Notes: generated by a model from the sequence alone, not told the origin. Shown: positions 24,750 to 32,881, counted from the first letter of the stretch. The stretch is DNA of 48,692 bases from an uncultured Pseudomonadota bacterium (GCA_937862865.1 CALMFJ010000014.1:1-48692), one strand, 5' to 3'. Numbers and translations: made by a program.

Positions 24750-25690
24750 TATTTTTCGTATCCCAATCTTTCAAGTATAATGTGAACGGCACTGTACGGG
24801 TCCATCCTCCCGGACAGGACCTCATTCGAAAATTCCCTGAAAACATCGTGCCCTGTTATTCTGGAGGATACTGCCTGCCACAATTCTTCTTTCAGGAGGG
24901 CCGTCAGGAACGCCTCGAGATGCTCCGCCTTGCGTGAGGCCAGTTTTTCCTGCCCTTTCACGGCCTGGCGGTGCGCCTCCACTGCGTCCGCGAGATCCAG
25001 GACCCCCTCGCCGCTCACCGCCCGCGAAAGGAGCACCGGGACGTGCCACCCGTTCGACCTGGCATTGCGGTCAGCCGCGATGCCGATCTCCCGTGCAGCA
25101 TCGTCCGCACCGGGCTTGTCGGATTTGTTGATGACGATGATGTCCCCGATCTCCATGAGCCCGGCCTTGAAAAGCTGTATGTCGTCACCGTATTCGGGGG
25201 TGAATATCGTGATCACGGTATCGCACAGGAAAAAGAGGTCTTTGTCCGATTGGCCCGCGCCGATGCTTTCCATGATGATGCAGTCCTTGCCGAGGCCTTC
25301 CATGACGTAGGCCGCGGCAGCGGACGCCTTTGCAACCCCGCCGGGAAATGAACGGTGCGCCATCGACCGGATGAATATGTCCTGCTCCTCGGCGCCTTTC
25401 ATGCGCACGCGGTCGCCGAGGAACGCCCCTGTCCCGCTCACGCTCGAAGGATCGGTCGCAATGATCCCGACACGCCTCCCGCGGCGGGCCATCTCCACCG
25501 CGAGCTGTCCGGCGAGGGTGCTCTTGCCCGCGCCAGCCGGGCCCGTCACGCCAATAATGTGCGCGTTGCCGGCACGGGAAAAAAGAACGGCGAGGTCCCG
25601 GTATGCACCCGTATCACCATTTTCTATACGGGTGATCAACCGGGCCGCGCTCCTTACGTCCCCGCCCAGGATGTCATCGACGATGCCCAT
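24749..25690 (-). CDS. meaB: MeaB/ArgK-type GTPase, mutase chaperone
   Basis: 313 aa, G3E-family P-loop GTPase. Walker A GPAGAGKST (about residues 50-58), ATDPSS switch region, and NKSDKPGAD for guanine recognition. Such proteins load and protect B12-dependent acyl-CoA mutases, so the partner is the mutase at 16203-18240, nine genes downstream in the same operon. It lies 26 bases after the CoA-transferase gene; AGAGGCG precedes the ATG. Chaperone for this mutase is inferred from family and operon. Confidence 0.93.
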   Translation of the reverse strand: MGIVDDILGGDVRSAARLITRIENGDTGAYRDLAVLFSRAGNAHIIGVTGPAGAGKSTLAGQLAVEMARRGRRVGIIATDPSSVSGTGAFLGDRVRMKGAEEQDIFIRSMAHRSFPGGVAKASAAAAYVMEGLGKDCIIMESIGAGQSDKDLFFLCDTVITIFTPEYGDDIQLFKAGLMEIGDIIVINKSDKPGADDAAREIGIAADRNARSNGWHVPVLLSRAVSGEGVLDLADAVEAHRQAVKGQEKLASRKAEHLEAFLTALLKEELWQAVSSRITGHDVFREFSNEVLSGRMDPYSAVHIILERLGYEK

Positions 25691-25716
25691 GCACGCCTCT
25701 TCATAAGAAATTGAGG

Positions 25717-26904
25717 CTAAATGACTCCCTTTTCTTTTAAACCGGCCAGTTTCTCTGCCGGATATCCAAGTTTTCCATATATCTCGGCGTTGTTCTCCCC
25801 GAACCTGGGAGGGAATGTCATCTCGCGGTTCGATTCCTTCAGGAACTCCGTCATGAACGGCGGCGGCGCCATCCAGATCTTCGTGCCTGTTCTCGGGTCC
25901 GTTGCGAAAAGCATCGCCTGCTTCACGTATTCGTCCTCGATCACCTCTTCAACCGTATTGACCTTCGATATGGCAATCGTGGCCCTGTTGCACATTTCGA
26001 TCATCTCGGCGGTCGTCTTCAACCGTGTGCATTCGTTGATCATGTCGTTGAGGTTCCTGACGTCGGCAATGCGCCCCTTGTTCTTTTCGTACTCAGGCCT
26101 GGCCAGTTTTTCGAAGCCGGGAAGCTGGGCCATCGAGGCGAACTGCCGGTCGTTCCCGACAGCGATGTAGACATAGCCGTCCTTCGTCTCGTAGACCGAG
26201 ACGGGCGCGAAGAACTCATGGGTATTGCCCCGGCGCGAGATCTTGTTGCCGAATGATTTCGTCAGGGTGATCGGCACCGCGAGCCACGACGTCGTCGACA
26301 TGAACATCGACACATCGATGCGGCTGCCCTGCTGCGTCATTGCCCGTTTTGCGAGGGCCTTCATAATAAGGCCGTAGGCGTGTTCGCTCGTTCCCATGTC
26401 GGGAAGCGGAACGCCGACGACCTGAGGGTCTTTCCCCGCCTCACCCGTCAATTCCATAAGGCCGCCGCGCGCCTGAAGGATCGGATCGTAGGCCGCCTCA
26501 TTGCTGTCCGGCCCGAAACCGGTGAGCCCGACCCATATGATGTCCGGCTTGATCGACTTTAATGTGGCATAGTCGATGCCGAGCTTTTCGTAATTTCTCG
26601 GCAGCTGGTTCGTTGCGAAGATATCGACATTGAGCTTGAGGACCATGTCCCTGAGGATATCCTTGCCCTCCGGCGACCCCAGATCAAGGGTAACGCACTT
26701 CTTGCCGGAATTGATGGCCATGAAATACGTGTTCATCCTCTCCTCACCCAGCCGGTTCTCCCCGATCATCCGGTTCGGGTCCCCGTACACAGGGTGCTCG
26801 AGCCTGATGATGTTCATTCCGTCCATTGCGAGGCGATAACTGAGATAAGGAAGAACGGTCGCCTGCTCCAACGACAGCATCGTCATTTGCCTGAAAACAT
26901 CCAT
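25717..26904 (-). CDS. Family III CoA-transferase (CaiB/BaiF)
   Basis: 395 aa, CaiB/BaiF family. The catalytic Asp is D169 in PLPDMGTSEH, the same place as in formyl-CoA transferase, and GFGPDSNEAAYDPILQARGGLM is a family hallmark. It moves CoA between carboxylic acids without ATP, in the cytoplasm. The start at 26904 follows GGAGGG; the longer ORF is a chance extension into the promoter region. It is the first gene of the leftward operon, directly behind the operator-controlled promoter, so it is probably the committed activation or CoA-recycling step. Family members that activate aryl-succinates with succinyl-CoA are known, which fits the proposed pathway. Confidence 0.92.
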   Translation of the reverse strand: MDVFRQMTMLSLEQATVLPYLSYRLAMDGMNIIRLEHPVYGDPNRMIGENRLGEERMNTYFMAINSGKKCVTLDLGSPEGKDILRDMVLKLNVDIFATNQLPRNYEKLGIDYATLKSIKPDIIWVGLTGFGPDSNEAAYDPILQARGGLMELTGEAGKDPQVVGVPLPDMGTSEHAYGLIMKALAKRAMTQQGSRIDVSMFMSTTSWLAVPITLTKSFGNKISRRGNTHEFFAPVSVYETKDGYVYIAVGNDRQFASMAQLPGFEKLARPEYEKNKGRIADVRNLNDMINECTRLKTTAEMIEMCNRATIAISKVNTVEEVIEDEYVKQAMLFATDPRTGTKIWMAPPPFMTEFLKESNREMTFPPRFGENNAEIYGKLGYPAEKLAGLKEKGVI

Positions 26905-27002
26905 CGAACCCTCCTTCAATGTATGCTGACGCCGGCATCGAAACCCCGCCCAGCCGGCCAATGATATGCAGATCGTTTTTCCCTTGACACAAACACTGTT
27001 TT

Positions 27003-27015
27003 GTATACAGTATAC
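27003..27015. promoter_or_regulatory. Candidate GntR/FCD operator 1 (GTATACAGTATAC)
   Basis: Perfect 13-base palindrome, GTATAC-A-GTATAC. It lies just downstream of the predicted leftward start site (-10 at 27028-27033), where a bound repressor would block the catabolic operon. It is part of a 17-base block (TGTATACAGTATACTCT, 27002-27018) that recurs identically at 28503-28519. TGTATACA-type sites are common for FCD-subgroup GntR proteins, and such a gene is in the operon (18280-18999). Confidence 0.75.
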
Positions 27016-27027
27016 TCTTTATGCTCA

Positions 27028-27056
27028 ATGATAATAAATGAAGAAATCGGTGTCAA
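27028..27056 (-). promoter_or_regulatory. Leftward sigma-70-type promoter of the catabolic operon
   Basis: Read on the minus strand: -35 TTGACA (27056-27051), 17-base spacer, -10 TATCAT (27033-27028). Perfect -35 and one mismatch in the -10. The expected start is near 27020, about 120 bases before the CoA-transferase ATG, with operator 1 immediately downstream. Confidence 0.7.
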
Positions 27057-27080
27057 GCGATATTTTTTATATTTTTTCGA

Positions 27081-27108
27081 TTGTCATTTTCGGGATTTTG
27101 TATACAAT
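27081..27108 (+). promoter_or_regulatory. Rightward sigma-70-type promoter of the TRAP operon
   Basis: -35 TTGTCA (27081-27086), 16-base spacer, -10 TACAAT (27103-27108). The -10 overlaps the TTGTATACAA palindrome at 27098-27107, so regulator binding should occlude it. Expected start near 27115, leaving a leader of about 290 bases before dctP. Confidence 0.65.
27098..27107. promoter_or_regulatory. Candidate GntR/FCD operator 2 (TTGTATACAA)
   Basis: Perfect 10-base palindrome, sharing TTTTGTATACA with operator 1. It sits on the -10 of the rightward promoter. Together with operator 1 it places one site on each of the two divergent promoters. Confidence 0.7.
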
Positions 27109-27114
27109 AGTAGA

Positions 27115-27405
27115 ATAAGCTTTTCGGGGAATCCGGGGATTTAACCGGTATGTGCTGGTAACAATTCGGGAAATATTGTGAAGGGCACGGTTTCTGTTCA
27201 TGGAAATGGCCACAGGGTGTCAAGGGGAATGTTGGTACCCGGACAGGTCGATCATCGCGGACCGGACACTCGTTTCTCGCTCTCCGCTCGGCTGCATTTC
27301 TGGTCTCTTATCTCACGCTCACACGCACATCGTAACCTTTAGGTTGAGTTGACTTTTATTGTATCGGCCCGTGATGCGGGCCGCAAAAACATGAAGGGGG
27401 TTGTT
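27115..27405 (+). other. Long dctP leader without a recognised gene
   Basis: About 290 bases between the predicted rightward start and the dctP ATG. No convincing ORF. A 7-bp hairpin (CGGCCCG at 27365-27371 with CGGGCCG at 27377-27383) lies just before the ribosome site AAGGGGG, where it could modulate translation. The rest shows no feature I can name. Confidence 0.5.
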
Positions 27406-28443
27406 ATGAAGGGCAAAAGATCGCTGTTTGTTCTCGGTTTAGCTGTTTTATTGTTCGGGGCATTCGTTATCTGCAGCGGCAATCTGCAGGGCCAGACGAA
27501 AATAACGCTGACCTATGCCAATTTTCCGCCGGCGAAGACCTTCCCGTGCGTCCAGATGGAGCGCTGGGCGAAGGAGGTCGAGAAGAGAACGAACGGGAAG
27601 GTGAAGGTACAGACATTCCCGGGCGGTACGCTCCTGCCTGCGAAGAATATCTTTGACGGCGTCATCGCCGGGACCGCCGATATCGGCAATTTCGCGATGA
27701 GCTACCAGCCGGGCCGTTTCCCGGTGTCCGAGGCGATCGACCTGCCGCTCGGCTTCACAAGCTCAAAGGCGGCGAGCCGCGCCCTGTATGACCTCCTTGA
27801 AAAATATCCCCAGGAGTTCGACAAGGTCAAGCTCCTCACCGTCTTCACCTGCCCGCCGGCGGACTTCATGACAACGAAGCCGGTACGGTCTCTGAAGGAC
27901 CTCAAGGGGATGGAGTTGAGGGTGTCCGGCACGGGGGCCGAAGCCGTCAAGAGACTTGGCGCCATCCCGATCGCGATGCCGCAGTCCGATACCCCGGAGG
28001 CCCTGCAGAAAGGCGTCGTAAAGGGTGTCGTATCCTCGATGGAGATACTCCAGGATTTCAATTTCGCGGCGTATACTCCGTATGCAACCGAGACGAACCT
28101 TTTCGTCGTGACCTTCGCCGTCGTGATGAACAAGGAAAAATGGAACTCTCTCCCCGCCGACGTCAAGAAGGTCCTCGATGACTTAAGGCGCGAACAGGCC
28201 GAATGGACAGGGAAATACGTTGATGACCACGTGAACGACGCGATTAAATGGTCCAAGGAGAAATATAAACTCGAGGTCATCAAGCTTCCCGCAGCCGAAA
28301 TGGCCCAGATCCCGAAGCTGACGAAACCCATGATCGACGACTATATCAAACGCGTCAGCGCCAAGGGGCTCCCCGGCGATAAGATCATCAAGGACGCATA
28401 CATGCTCAGGGACAAATACGAGAAACAGTTCAAGGGCAAATAG
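27406..28443 (+). CDS. dctP: TRAP transporter periplasmic binding protein (DctP family)
   Basis: 345 aa. It begins with a Sec signal (MKGKRS, then a hydrophobic stretch to about residue 25), followed by a DctP/TAXI-like solute-binding fold: LTYANFPPAKTF at the start of the mature protein, FPGGTLLPAKNIFDGV, and a central GMELRVSGTGAEAVKRLGAIPIAMPQSDTPEAL region, where the Arg usually clamps the carboxylate of the ligand. It binds an organic acid in the periplasm and delivers it to DctQM. The start at 27406 has AAGGGGG upstream; the in-frame ATG at 27391 does not. Being divergently transcribed from the catabolic operon and sharing operators with it, it probably imports the pathway substrate. 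Confidence 0.92.
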   Translation: MKGKRSLFVLGLAVLLFGAFVICSGNLQGQTKITLTYANFPPAKTFPCVQMERWAKEVEKRTNGKVKVQTFPGGTLLPAKNIFDGVIAGTADIGNFAMSYQPGRFPVSEAIDLPLGFTSSKAASRALYDLLEKYPQEFDKVKLLTVFTCPPADFMTTKPVRSLKDLKGMELRVSGTGAEAVKRLGAIPIAMPQSDTPEALQKGVVKGVVSSMEILQDFNFAAYTPYATETNLFVVTFAVVMNKEKWNSLPADVKKVLDDLRREQAEWTGKYVDDHVNDAIKWSKEKYKLEVIKLPAAEMAQIPKLTKPMIDDYIKRVSAKGLPGDKIIKDAYMLRDKYEKQFKGK

Positions 28444-28455
28444 GGACAAAATCCG

Positions 28456-28487
28456 ACCGGGGCCGTGACGTATGGCCCCGGTTTATT
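28456..28487 (+). terminator. Intercistronic hairpin between dctP and dctQ
   Basis: ACCGGGGCC (28456-28464) pairs with GGCCCCGGT (28474-28482), a 9-bp GC-rich stem with a 9-base loop, followed by TTATT. A weak intrinsic terminator or 3' stabiliser, which would give more DctP than DctQM, as usual for binding-protein transporters. Confidence 0.7.
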
Positions 28488-28503
28488 CGAGCCTGTTCAT
28501 GCT

Positions 28504-28516
28504 GTATACAGTATAC
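28504..28516. promoter_or_regulatory. Candidate GntR/FCD operator 3, in front of dctQ
   Basis: Same 13-base palindrome as operator 1, within a 17-base identical block (28503-28519). It lies between the dctP hairpin and the dctQ ribosome site. A TATACT (28512-28517) could be a -10, but no well-spaced -35 is visible. It may control a second promoter for dctQM or act as a roadblock. Confidence 0.7.
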
Positions 28517-28548
28517 TCTGCATTCGGATTAGGATACGAGGAGGGTGC

Positions 28549-29031
28549 ATGAAGTACCTTGACATGATCAACAATCTCTTCAACAAGATCATGCTTTTTC
28601 TGGCCGGCATAGCCGTCCTTGCCCTCATGCTGCTCGCCACGGGCAACGTGGTCCTGAGGATCTTTCACCTGCCGTTCAGGGGAACATACGAGATCGTCTC
28701 TTTTCTCGGGGCCGTCGTTATCGCTTTTGCCCTTGGTTATACGCAAAAGAGGAGAGACCATATCGTTGTCGATATCCTTACCGACAAGTTCCCCGACGTG
28801 ATAAAAGAAACGATCGACAAAGTGGCGTACATTGCGATGACGATATTTTTTACCATCGTGGCATGGCAGCTCTATGTCTGGGGAATGAAGATCATGGAGT
28901 CGTCCGAGGTCTCCGAAACACTGAAGATCATCTTCCATCCTTACATTTTCATGACCGCCGCCGGGTTTATAATGCTTGCGTTCACGACATTTATCCAGTT
29001 TCTCAAAAACCTGTTCCACGAGGAGGACTAG
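28549..29031 (+). CDS. dctQ: TRAP transporter small membrane subunit (DctQ)
   Basis: 160 aa with four predicted membrane helices (about residues 14-36, 50-70, 90-110 and 128-150), the DctQ pattern. LGAVVIAFALGYTQKRRDHIVVDILTD is the typical mid-chain signature. Inner-membrane partner of DctM. The start at 28549 follows GAGGAGGG; the longer upstream ORF runs through the operator and is not coding. Confidence 0.92.
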   Translation: MKYLDMINNLFNKIMLFLAGIAVLALMLLATGNVVLRIFHLPFRGTYEIVSFLGAVVIAFALGYTQKRRDHIVVDILTDKFPDVIKETIDKVAYIAMTIFFTIVAWQLYVWGMKIMESSEVSETLKIIFHPYIFMTAAGFIMLAFTTFIQFLKNLFHEED

Positions 29032-29033
29032 GG

Positions 29034-30341
29034 ATGGAAGGACCTATCGTCGGTGTATACGGCATCATCATCATGTTCGCCACCCTGTTTCTCCTGCGGA
29101 TACCTGCGGGTTTCACGATGGCGATCATCGGTTTTCTCGGTGTGGCCTATGTGACGAATTTCAAGGCGGCGTTCGGGATGATAGGCGGGGACATGTGGAG
29201 CATATTCTCCAATTACGGGTTGACCGTCATACCCATGTTCATCCTCGTCGGTGAGTTCGTCCACTATGCGGGCTACAATAACGGCCTTTACAATGCGACG
29301 CACAAATGGTTCGGGCACTACAAGGGCGGTCTTGCGATCACGACCATCATGGCCTGTGCGGCATTTTCCGCGATCAGCGGAAGCAATACCGCGACAGCGG
29401 CGACAATGAGCTCCGTGGCGATCCCCGAGATGAAAAAATATGACTACCACCCCATGCTCAATGCCGGCTCCGTGGCGGCAGGCGCCACCCTGGGCGTTCT
29501 TATCCCGCCCAGCATCGTTCTCGTCGTTTACGGGCTGTACACGGGCCAATCGATCGGGAAGCTGTTCTTCGGGAATGTTATCCCGAGCGCTATCCTGACC
29601 GTCGCTATCGCGGCGACCGTCGGCTACATCTGCTGGCGGCATCCCGACTGGGGGCCCAAGGCGGAAAAGAGCACATGGCGCGAGCGCTTCAGGGCATTGC
29701 CGGACATAATCGATATCCTGATCCTTTTCGCGATCATCATGTACGCACTCTTTACGGGCGTCGTGACCGCCACCGAGGCCGCGGCTGCGAGCTGCACGCT
29801 GGGGCTCATCATATGCCTCATACGGAGAAAGCTTTCGTGGGACGGCTTCATGAAATCGATCGTGGATACGCTGCGGATATCCTGCCTCGTTTTTATGATC
29901 GTGGCCGGGGCCGTCATATTCGGCCGTTTTATCACCGTGACGCGGCTTCCTTTTGAAATCGCGGGATGGATCAGCGGGCTTGCCCTTCCCAACTGGGTCC
30001 TGCTGTGGCTCATCATCTTCTGCTACATCATCGGAGGATGCGTTATGGACGCCCTTGCATTTCTCCTGGTGTCCCTGCCCATCTTTTACCCGCTCGTCAC
30101 CCAGCTCGGCTATGACCCGATATGGTTCGGGCAGGTCATATGCATCGTTACGACGATGGGCTCCATTATGCCGCCGATCGGGATATGCTGTTATGTTGTC
30201 GCGGGCATGGCAAAGGACATCCCGCTCGCAACCGTATTCAGGGGGGCGTTCTACTACGTCCCGGCGTATATCGTGTCCATCATACTTCTCATGTTCTCGC
30301 CGTACTGGACCGTGCTTATCCTGTCAAATCTCGTAAATTAG
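29034..30341 (+). CDS. dctM: TRAP transporter large membrane subunit (DctM)
   Basis: 435 aa, about twelve membrane helices, DctM family, ion-coupled transport channel. Features include the NTATAATMSSVAIPEM and GATLGVLIPPSIVLVVYG re-entrant loop segments and the second-half GSIMPPIGICCYVVAG. The start at 29034 follows the dctQ stop by two bases, with GAGGAGG inside the dctQ end. Na+-coupled import of an organic acid anion is known for the family; the substrate is inferred to be that of the catabolic operon. Confidence 0.94.
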   Translation: MEGPIVGVYGIIIMFATLFLLRIPAGFTMAIIGFLGVAYVTNFKAAFGMIGGDMWSIFSNYGLTVIPMFILVGEFVHYAGYNNGLYNATHKWFGHYKGGLAITTIMACAAFSAISGSNTATAATMSSVAIPEMKKYDYHPMLNAGSVAAGATLGVLIPPSIVLVVYGLYTGQSIGKLFFGNVIPSAILTVAIAATVGYICWRHPDWGPKAEKSTWRERFRALPDIIDILILFAIIMYALFTGVVTATEAAAASCTLGLIICLIRRKLSWDGFMKSIVDTLRISCLVFMIVAGAVIFGRFITVTRLPFEIAGWISGLALPNWVLLWLIIFCYIIGGCVMDALAFLLVSLPIFYPLVTQLGYDPIWFGQVICIVTTMGSIMPPIGICCYVVAGMAKDIPLATVFRGAFYYVPAYIVSIILLMFSPYWTVLILSNLVN

Positions 30342-30350
30342 AAAAAATGA

Positions 30351-30378
30351 AAGGCCGGTGGGTCGCACCACCGGCCTT
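30351..30378. terminator. Bidirectional terminator between dctM and abfD-like gene
   Basis: AAGGCCGGTGG (30351-30361) pairs with CCACCGGCCTT (30368-30378), an 11-bp stem with a 6-base loop. On the minus strand it is followed by a T-rich run (TTTCATTTTTTC), so it suits the leftward gene particularly well. It lies between convergent genes. Confidence 0.85.
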
Positions 30379-30406
30379 CAATCTATGAAACTAAGGGGGG
30401 TATATC

Positions 30407-31837
30407 CTATTCCTTTATACCTGCAAGCCTCTTCGCCGCCTTCTTCTTGTCATTGACGTTCGTTTCCCGGAAGATCGTGACCCTGTGGGCCGCAGGAGAA
30501 CCGCCGCCGTGGATATCGGAGATCGTGTCGGCGCTCTCGAGGGCCAGCTTTTCGGCAAGACGGTACATCTTGATCCGTTTTTCGACCGGGATGCTGTCCA
30601 CGCCCTTGAGATACTTCTTCAGGAGATCACCAACCTCGGGGTTCGAGAAATCGCGGTCCGAGGGCAGGTCCGCGACAAAGCCGCCGCACGCGTCGATCAT
30701 GAGCCGGGTCGCTTCGGCCATCTCTTTGCCCTCATGGATCTTGGAGGCGTTCGCAAGGACCGTATCTATGTAGTACGTGCCCGAAGGCTGTTTCGTTCCT
30801 TCGTAAGAGGAAGCGAGGCAGCACCCATAAAGGGTCTCCGCCCTGTGGATCATGTCGATGACCTTCTCTTTCAGGTGGCCGACCTTGGATGTACCGTTGA
30901 AATCCATCATCGTCAGGGCGCAGCCTATCATGCAGTCGATCTTGCCTGCCTTGCACCCGCCGTGGCTCTGGCGATGGAGTGCCGAGAATTTGACGACCAT
31001 GTCCTGAGCGAATTCCGACTCACCGAACAGGAACACCCTTTCCCACGGGACGAACACATCGTCCAAGATAAGGGTCTGGCAGTATTTTGAGTAGTACTGG
31101 TTCCCTATGTCGCAGCCGTCAAGTTCGCGCATATCAAGGGTCGACCGGCCGACAACATGGATGAGCCCCTTCGTGTCTGCAGGCACCGCAAACGCAAGGG
31201 CATAATCCTTATCCTCTTTCGCCATTGCACGGGAAGGAAGCACGATGATCTCATGGGCGGAAAGGGAGCCCGTCTGGTGGGCTTTGGCCCCGCGGACAAC
31301 GATGCCGTCTGCCTTTTGCTCGACCACGCGGACGAACATGTCCTTGTCCACCTGTTCATGCGGGGCAAGCGACCTGTCGCCTTTGACGTCCGTCACGCCT
31401 GCATTGGCCGTAAAGTCATTTTTCTGCATGTATTTCAAAAATTCCTGGAATCTCGGGAAATACTCGGTATTGTATTTCTGGTCCACATTATACGTAACAA
31501 CCGCAAGAGCGGTAAGGCAGTCGAGCCCTGTACAGCGCTGATGGCATGTCCCGACGTAATTGGCCAGCTTGCGGTTCACCTTGACACGTGCCACAAGGTC
31601 CTCAAGGGTCGACGGGGGAAGCGTGAAACGGTTGACCGGTTCGTTGATGAGCGGGCTTGTCGTGATCATCAGGCCCGGGTCAAGCTGTGCCATTTCATAC
31701 GTGGCCCCGGTTGCCTCTATACCGGCGCGCAGGCGCGGATTATCGACAATATTGGTAAGCCTTTCTCCAAACATGTACGCTACCGGATTGAGGGACCGCA
31801 GTGATTCGATATATTCGTCTTTAGTCTTGATGCCCAT
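30407..31837 (-). CDS. abfD: 4-Hydroxybutyryl-CoA dehydratase / vinylacetyl-CoA isomerase-type [4Fe-4S] flavoenzyme
   Basis: 476 aa, HpaB-like acyl-CoA-dehydrogenase fold. The cluster ligands of 4-hydroxybutyryl-CoA dehydratase are all present: C98 and C102 (CHQRC), H288 and C295 (HRQSHGGC), with the spacing of the clostridial enzyme. The flavin-monooxygenase relatives of HpaB lack these, so the dehydratase reading is favoured over 4-hydroxyphenylacetate hydroxylase. It dehydrates 4-hydroxybutyryl-CoA to crotonyl-CoA by a radical mechanism; related members handle other hydroxyacyl-CoAs. AGGAGG precedes the ATG. It is co-transcribed 45 bases after a GntR gene, convergent with dctM. Confidence 0.88.
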   Translation of the reverse strand: MGIKTKDEYIESLRSLNPVAYMFGERLTNIVDNPRLRAGIEATGATYEMAQLDPGLMITTSPLINEPVNRFTLPPSTLEDLVARVKVNRKLANYVGTCHQRCTGLDCLTALAVVTYNVDQKYNTEYFPRFQEFLKYMQKNDFTANAGVTDVKGDRSLAPHEQVDKDMFVRVVEQKADGIVVRGAKAHQTGSLSAHEIIVLPSRAMAKEDKDYALAFAVPADTKGLIHVVGRSTLDMRELDGCDIGNQYYSKYCQTLILDDVFVPWERVFLFGESEFAQDMVVKFSALHRQSHGGCKAGKIDCMIGCALTMMDFNGTSKVGHLKEKVIDMIHRAETLYGCCLASSYEGTKQPSGTYYIDTVLANASKIHEGKEMAEATRLMIDACGGFVADLPSDRDFSNPEVGDLLKKYLKGVDSIPVEKRIKMYRLAEKLALESADTISDIHGGGSPAAHRVTIFRETNVNDKKKAAKRLAGIKE

Positions 31838-31882
31838 ATTCTTAGCCTCCTTATGAAGTGTGATCGGTACAGGACGTCTTTC

Positions 31883-32575
31883 TTAGAATTCAGAGCGTTC
31901 CTGTTCTGCAAGCATCTTGCGCACGCTCGTCAGGACCTGGACCTTGACATTGGTCACGTGGTTTTTCAGAACGGTCTGTGCGCGGTCCAGGCTCCTTAAG
32001 GAGACGGCGTCAAATATCTCCTGGTGCTCCTGGTCCGTTGCCACGAGTGACGACCGCGGCAGGTCGCTGTACTTGAGGAACAGGATATCGAACAAATTCC
32101 GAAGGATCCGTATCTGTGTCTCTTTCTGTGAAAGCCCGGCAAGCGTCAGGTGGAACTCCCTGTTCTTAAAGAGCCTGTCTTTCAGGTAAAAGTCGCGTTC
32201 AGCGGACAGGTGCGCTTCCAGGGCGGCTTTAAGTTCCGCGAGGCCTTTCTTGTCGATATTCTGGACCGTGCCGGCCAGCAAGGAAGGCTCGATGAGCTCG
32301 CGCATCTCGTAGATCTCTTCGACCTCTTTCAAGCTGAACGGGGACATGTAGAAACCCCTGTTGGTCTCATGACTGACGAAACCAAGAAGCTCAAGCCTTT
32401 TCAGTGCCTGAATGATGGGCGTGGGGCTCAAGTCAAGCTTTTCAGCCAAATCCCTGTAGGCTATCTTCTGACCCGGCACCAGCTCTTTCGCATATATCAT
32501 GCGCCGGATACCCTGGTATGCCACCTGACTGCTGTCCTCTGTCTGTTTCGTTGATTTTTTCTTTATCTGTGCCAT
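31883..32575 (-). CDS. GntR-family regulator (FCD subgroup)
   Basis: 230 aa. N-terminal winged helix (QVAYQGIRRMIYAKELVPGQKIAYRDLAEKLDLSPTPIIQALKRLELLGF) and C-terminal FCD effector domain. Only distantly similar to the other GntR in this window. Located directly upstream of the abfD-like gene and divergent from sucC, it probably regulates one or both. Two AT-rich TGCAATT boxes (near 32607 and 32801, the latter on the sucC -10 region) are candidate sites but weak. The ATG lacks a good ribosome site, so the start is less certain than the frame. Confidence 0.88.
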   Translation of the reverse strand: MAQIKKKSTKQTEDSSQVAYQGIRRMIYAKELVPGQKIAYRDLAEKLDLSPTPIIQALKRLELLGFVSHETNRGFYMSPFSLKEVEEIYEMRELIEPSLLAGTVQNIDKKGLAELKAALEAHLSAERDFYLKDRLFKNREFHLTLAGLSQKETQIRILRNLFDILFLKYSDLPRSSLVATDQEHQEIFDAVSLRSLDRAQTVLKNHVTNVKVQVLTSVRKMLAEQERSEF

Positions 32576-32648
32576 GCGTGAAAACTTACATCAATATAAT
32601 TAAAAATGCAATTAAATTTTTAAACACCCGGCTATAGGCCATGGGCAA

Positions 32649-32750
32649 TAGGCTATAGGCCCGACGATGAACGATTTCCCGGTATTTCCCATCGCCCATA
32701 GCCTGTTTTATTTTTTCCCATTGTCTGCTGCCCGTCGCCTATAGCCTATC
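32649..32750. repeat. Inverted intergenic repeat (ATAGGCTATAGGC / GCCTATAGCCTAT)
   Basis: Perfect 13-base inverted arms at 32649-32661 and 32738-32750, with further degenerate GGCTATAGG and CCCATAGCC phrases around and between them (about 32631-32756). No ORF. It occupies the middle of the 306-base gap between the GntR gene and sucC; the remainder is AT-rich promoter sequence. Confidence 0.75.
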
Positions 32751-32783
32751 GCCTGTTTTTAATCATATTATTAATCAATTACG

Positions 32784-32813
32784 TTGACATCAAACGCGAT
32801 TGCAATTTATACT
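32784..32813 (+). promoter_or_regulatory. Promoter of the sucCD-like operon
   Basis: -35 TTGACA (32784-32789), 18-base spacer, -10 TATACT (32808-32813). Expected start near 32820, about 60 bases before the sucC-like ATG. Strong match to the sigma-70 consensus. Confidence 0.75.
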
Positions 32814-32881
32814 TGCGTGTTGCCGCTGCGGCATCCCGCAGTGCACAGGGAGTCAAATCAACACCAAAGGGATGTTATCGT

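Noticed and set aside
26984-26989. TTGACA as a second rightward -35
   Set aside because: No -10 lies at 16-18 bases; the nearest TATACT is at 21 bases.
27150-27161. Three-residue ORF Met-Cys-Trp in the dctP leader, as a possible tryptophan/indole sensor
   Set aside because: Too short to distinguish from chance, no close ribosome site and no terminator follows.
30407-31837. 4-Hydroxyphenylacetate 3-hydroxylase
   Set aside because: Same fold family, but the full CX3C and HX6C cluster-ligand set marks the [4Fe-4S] dehydratase branch.
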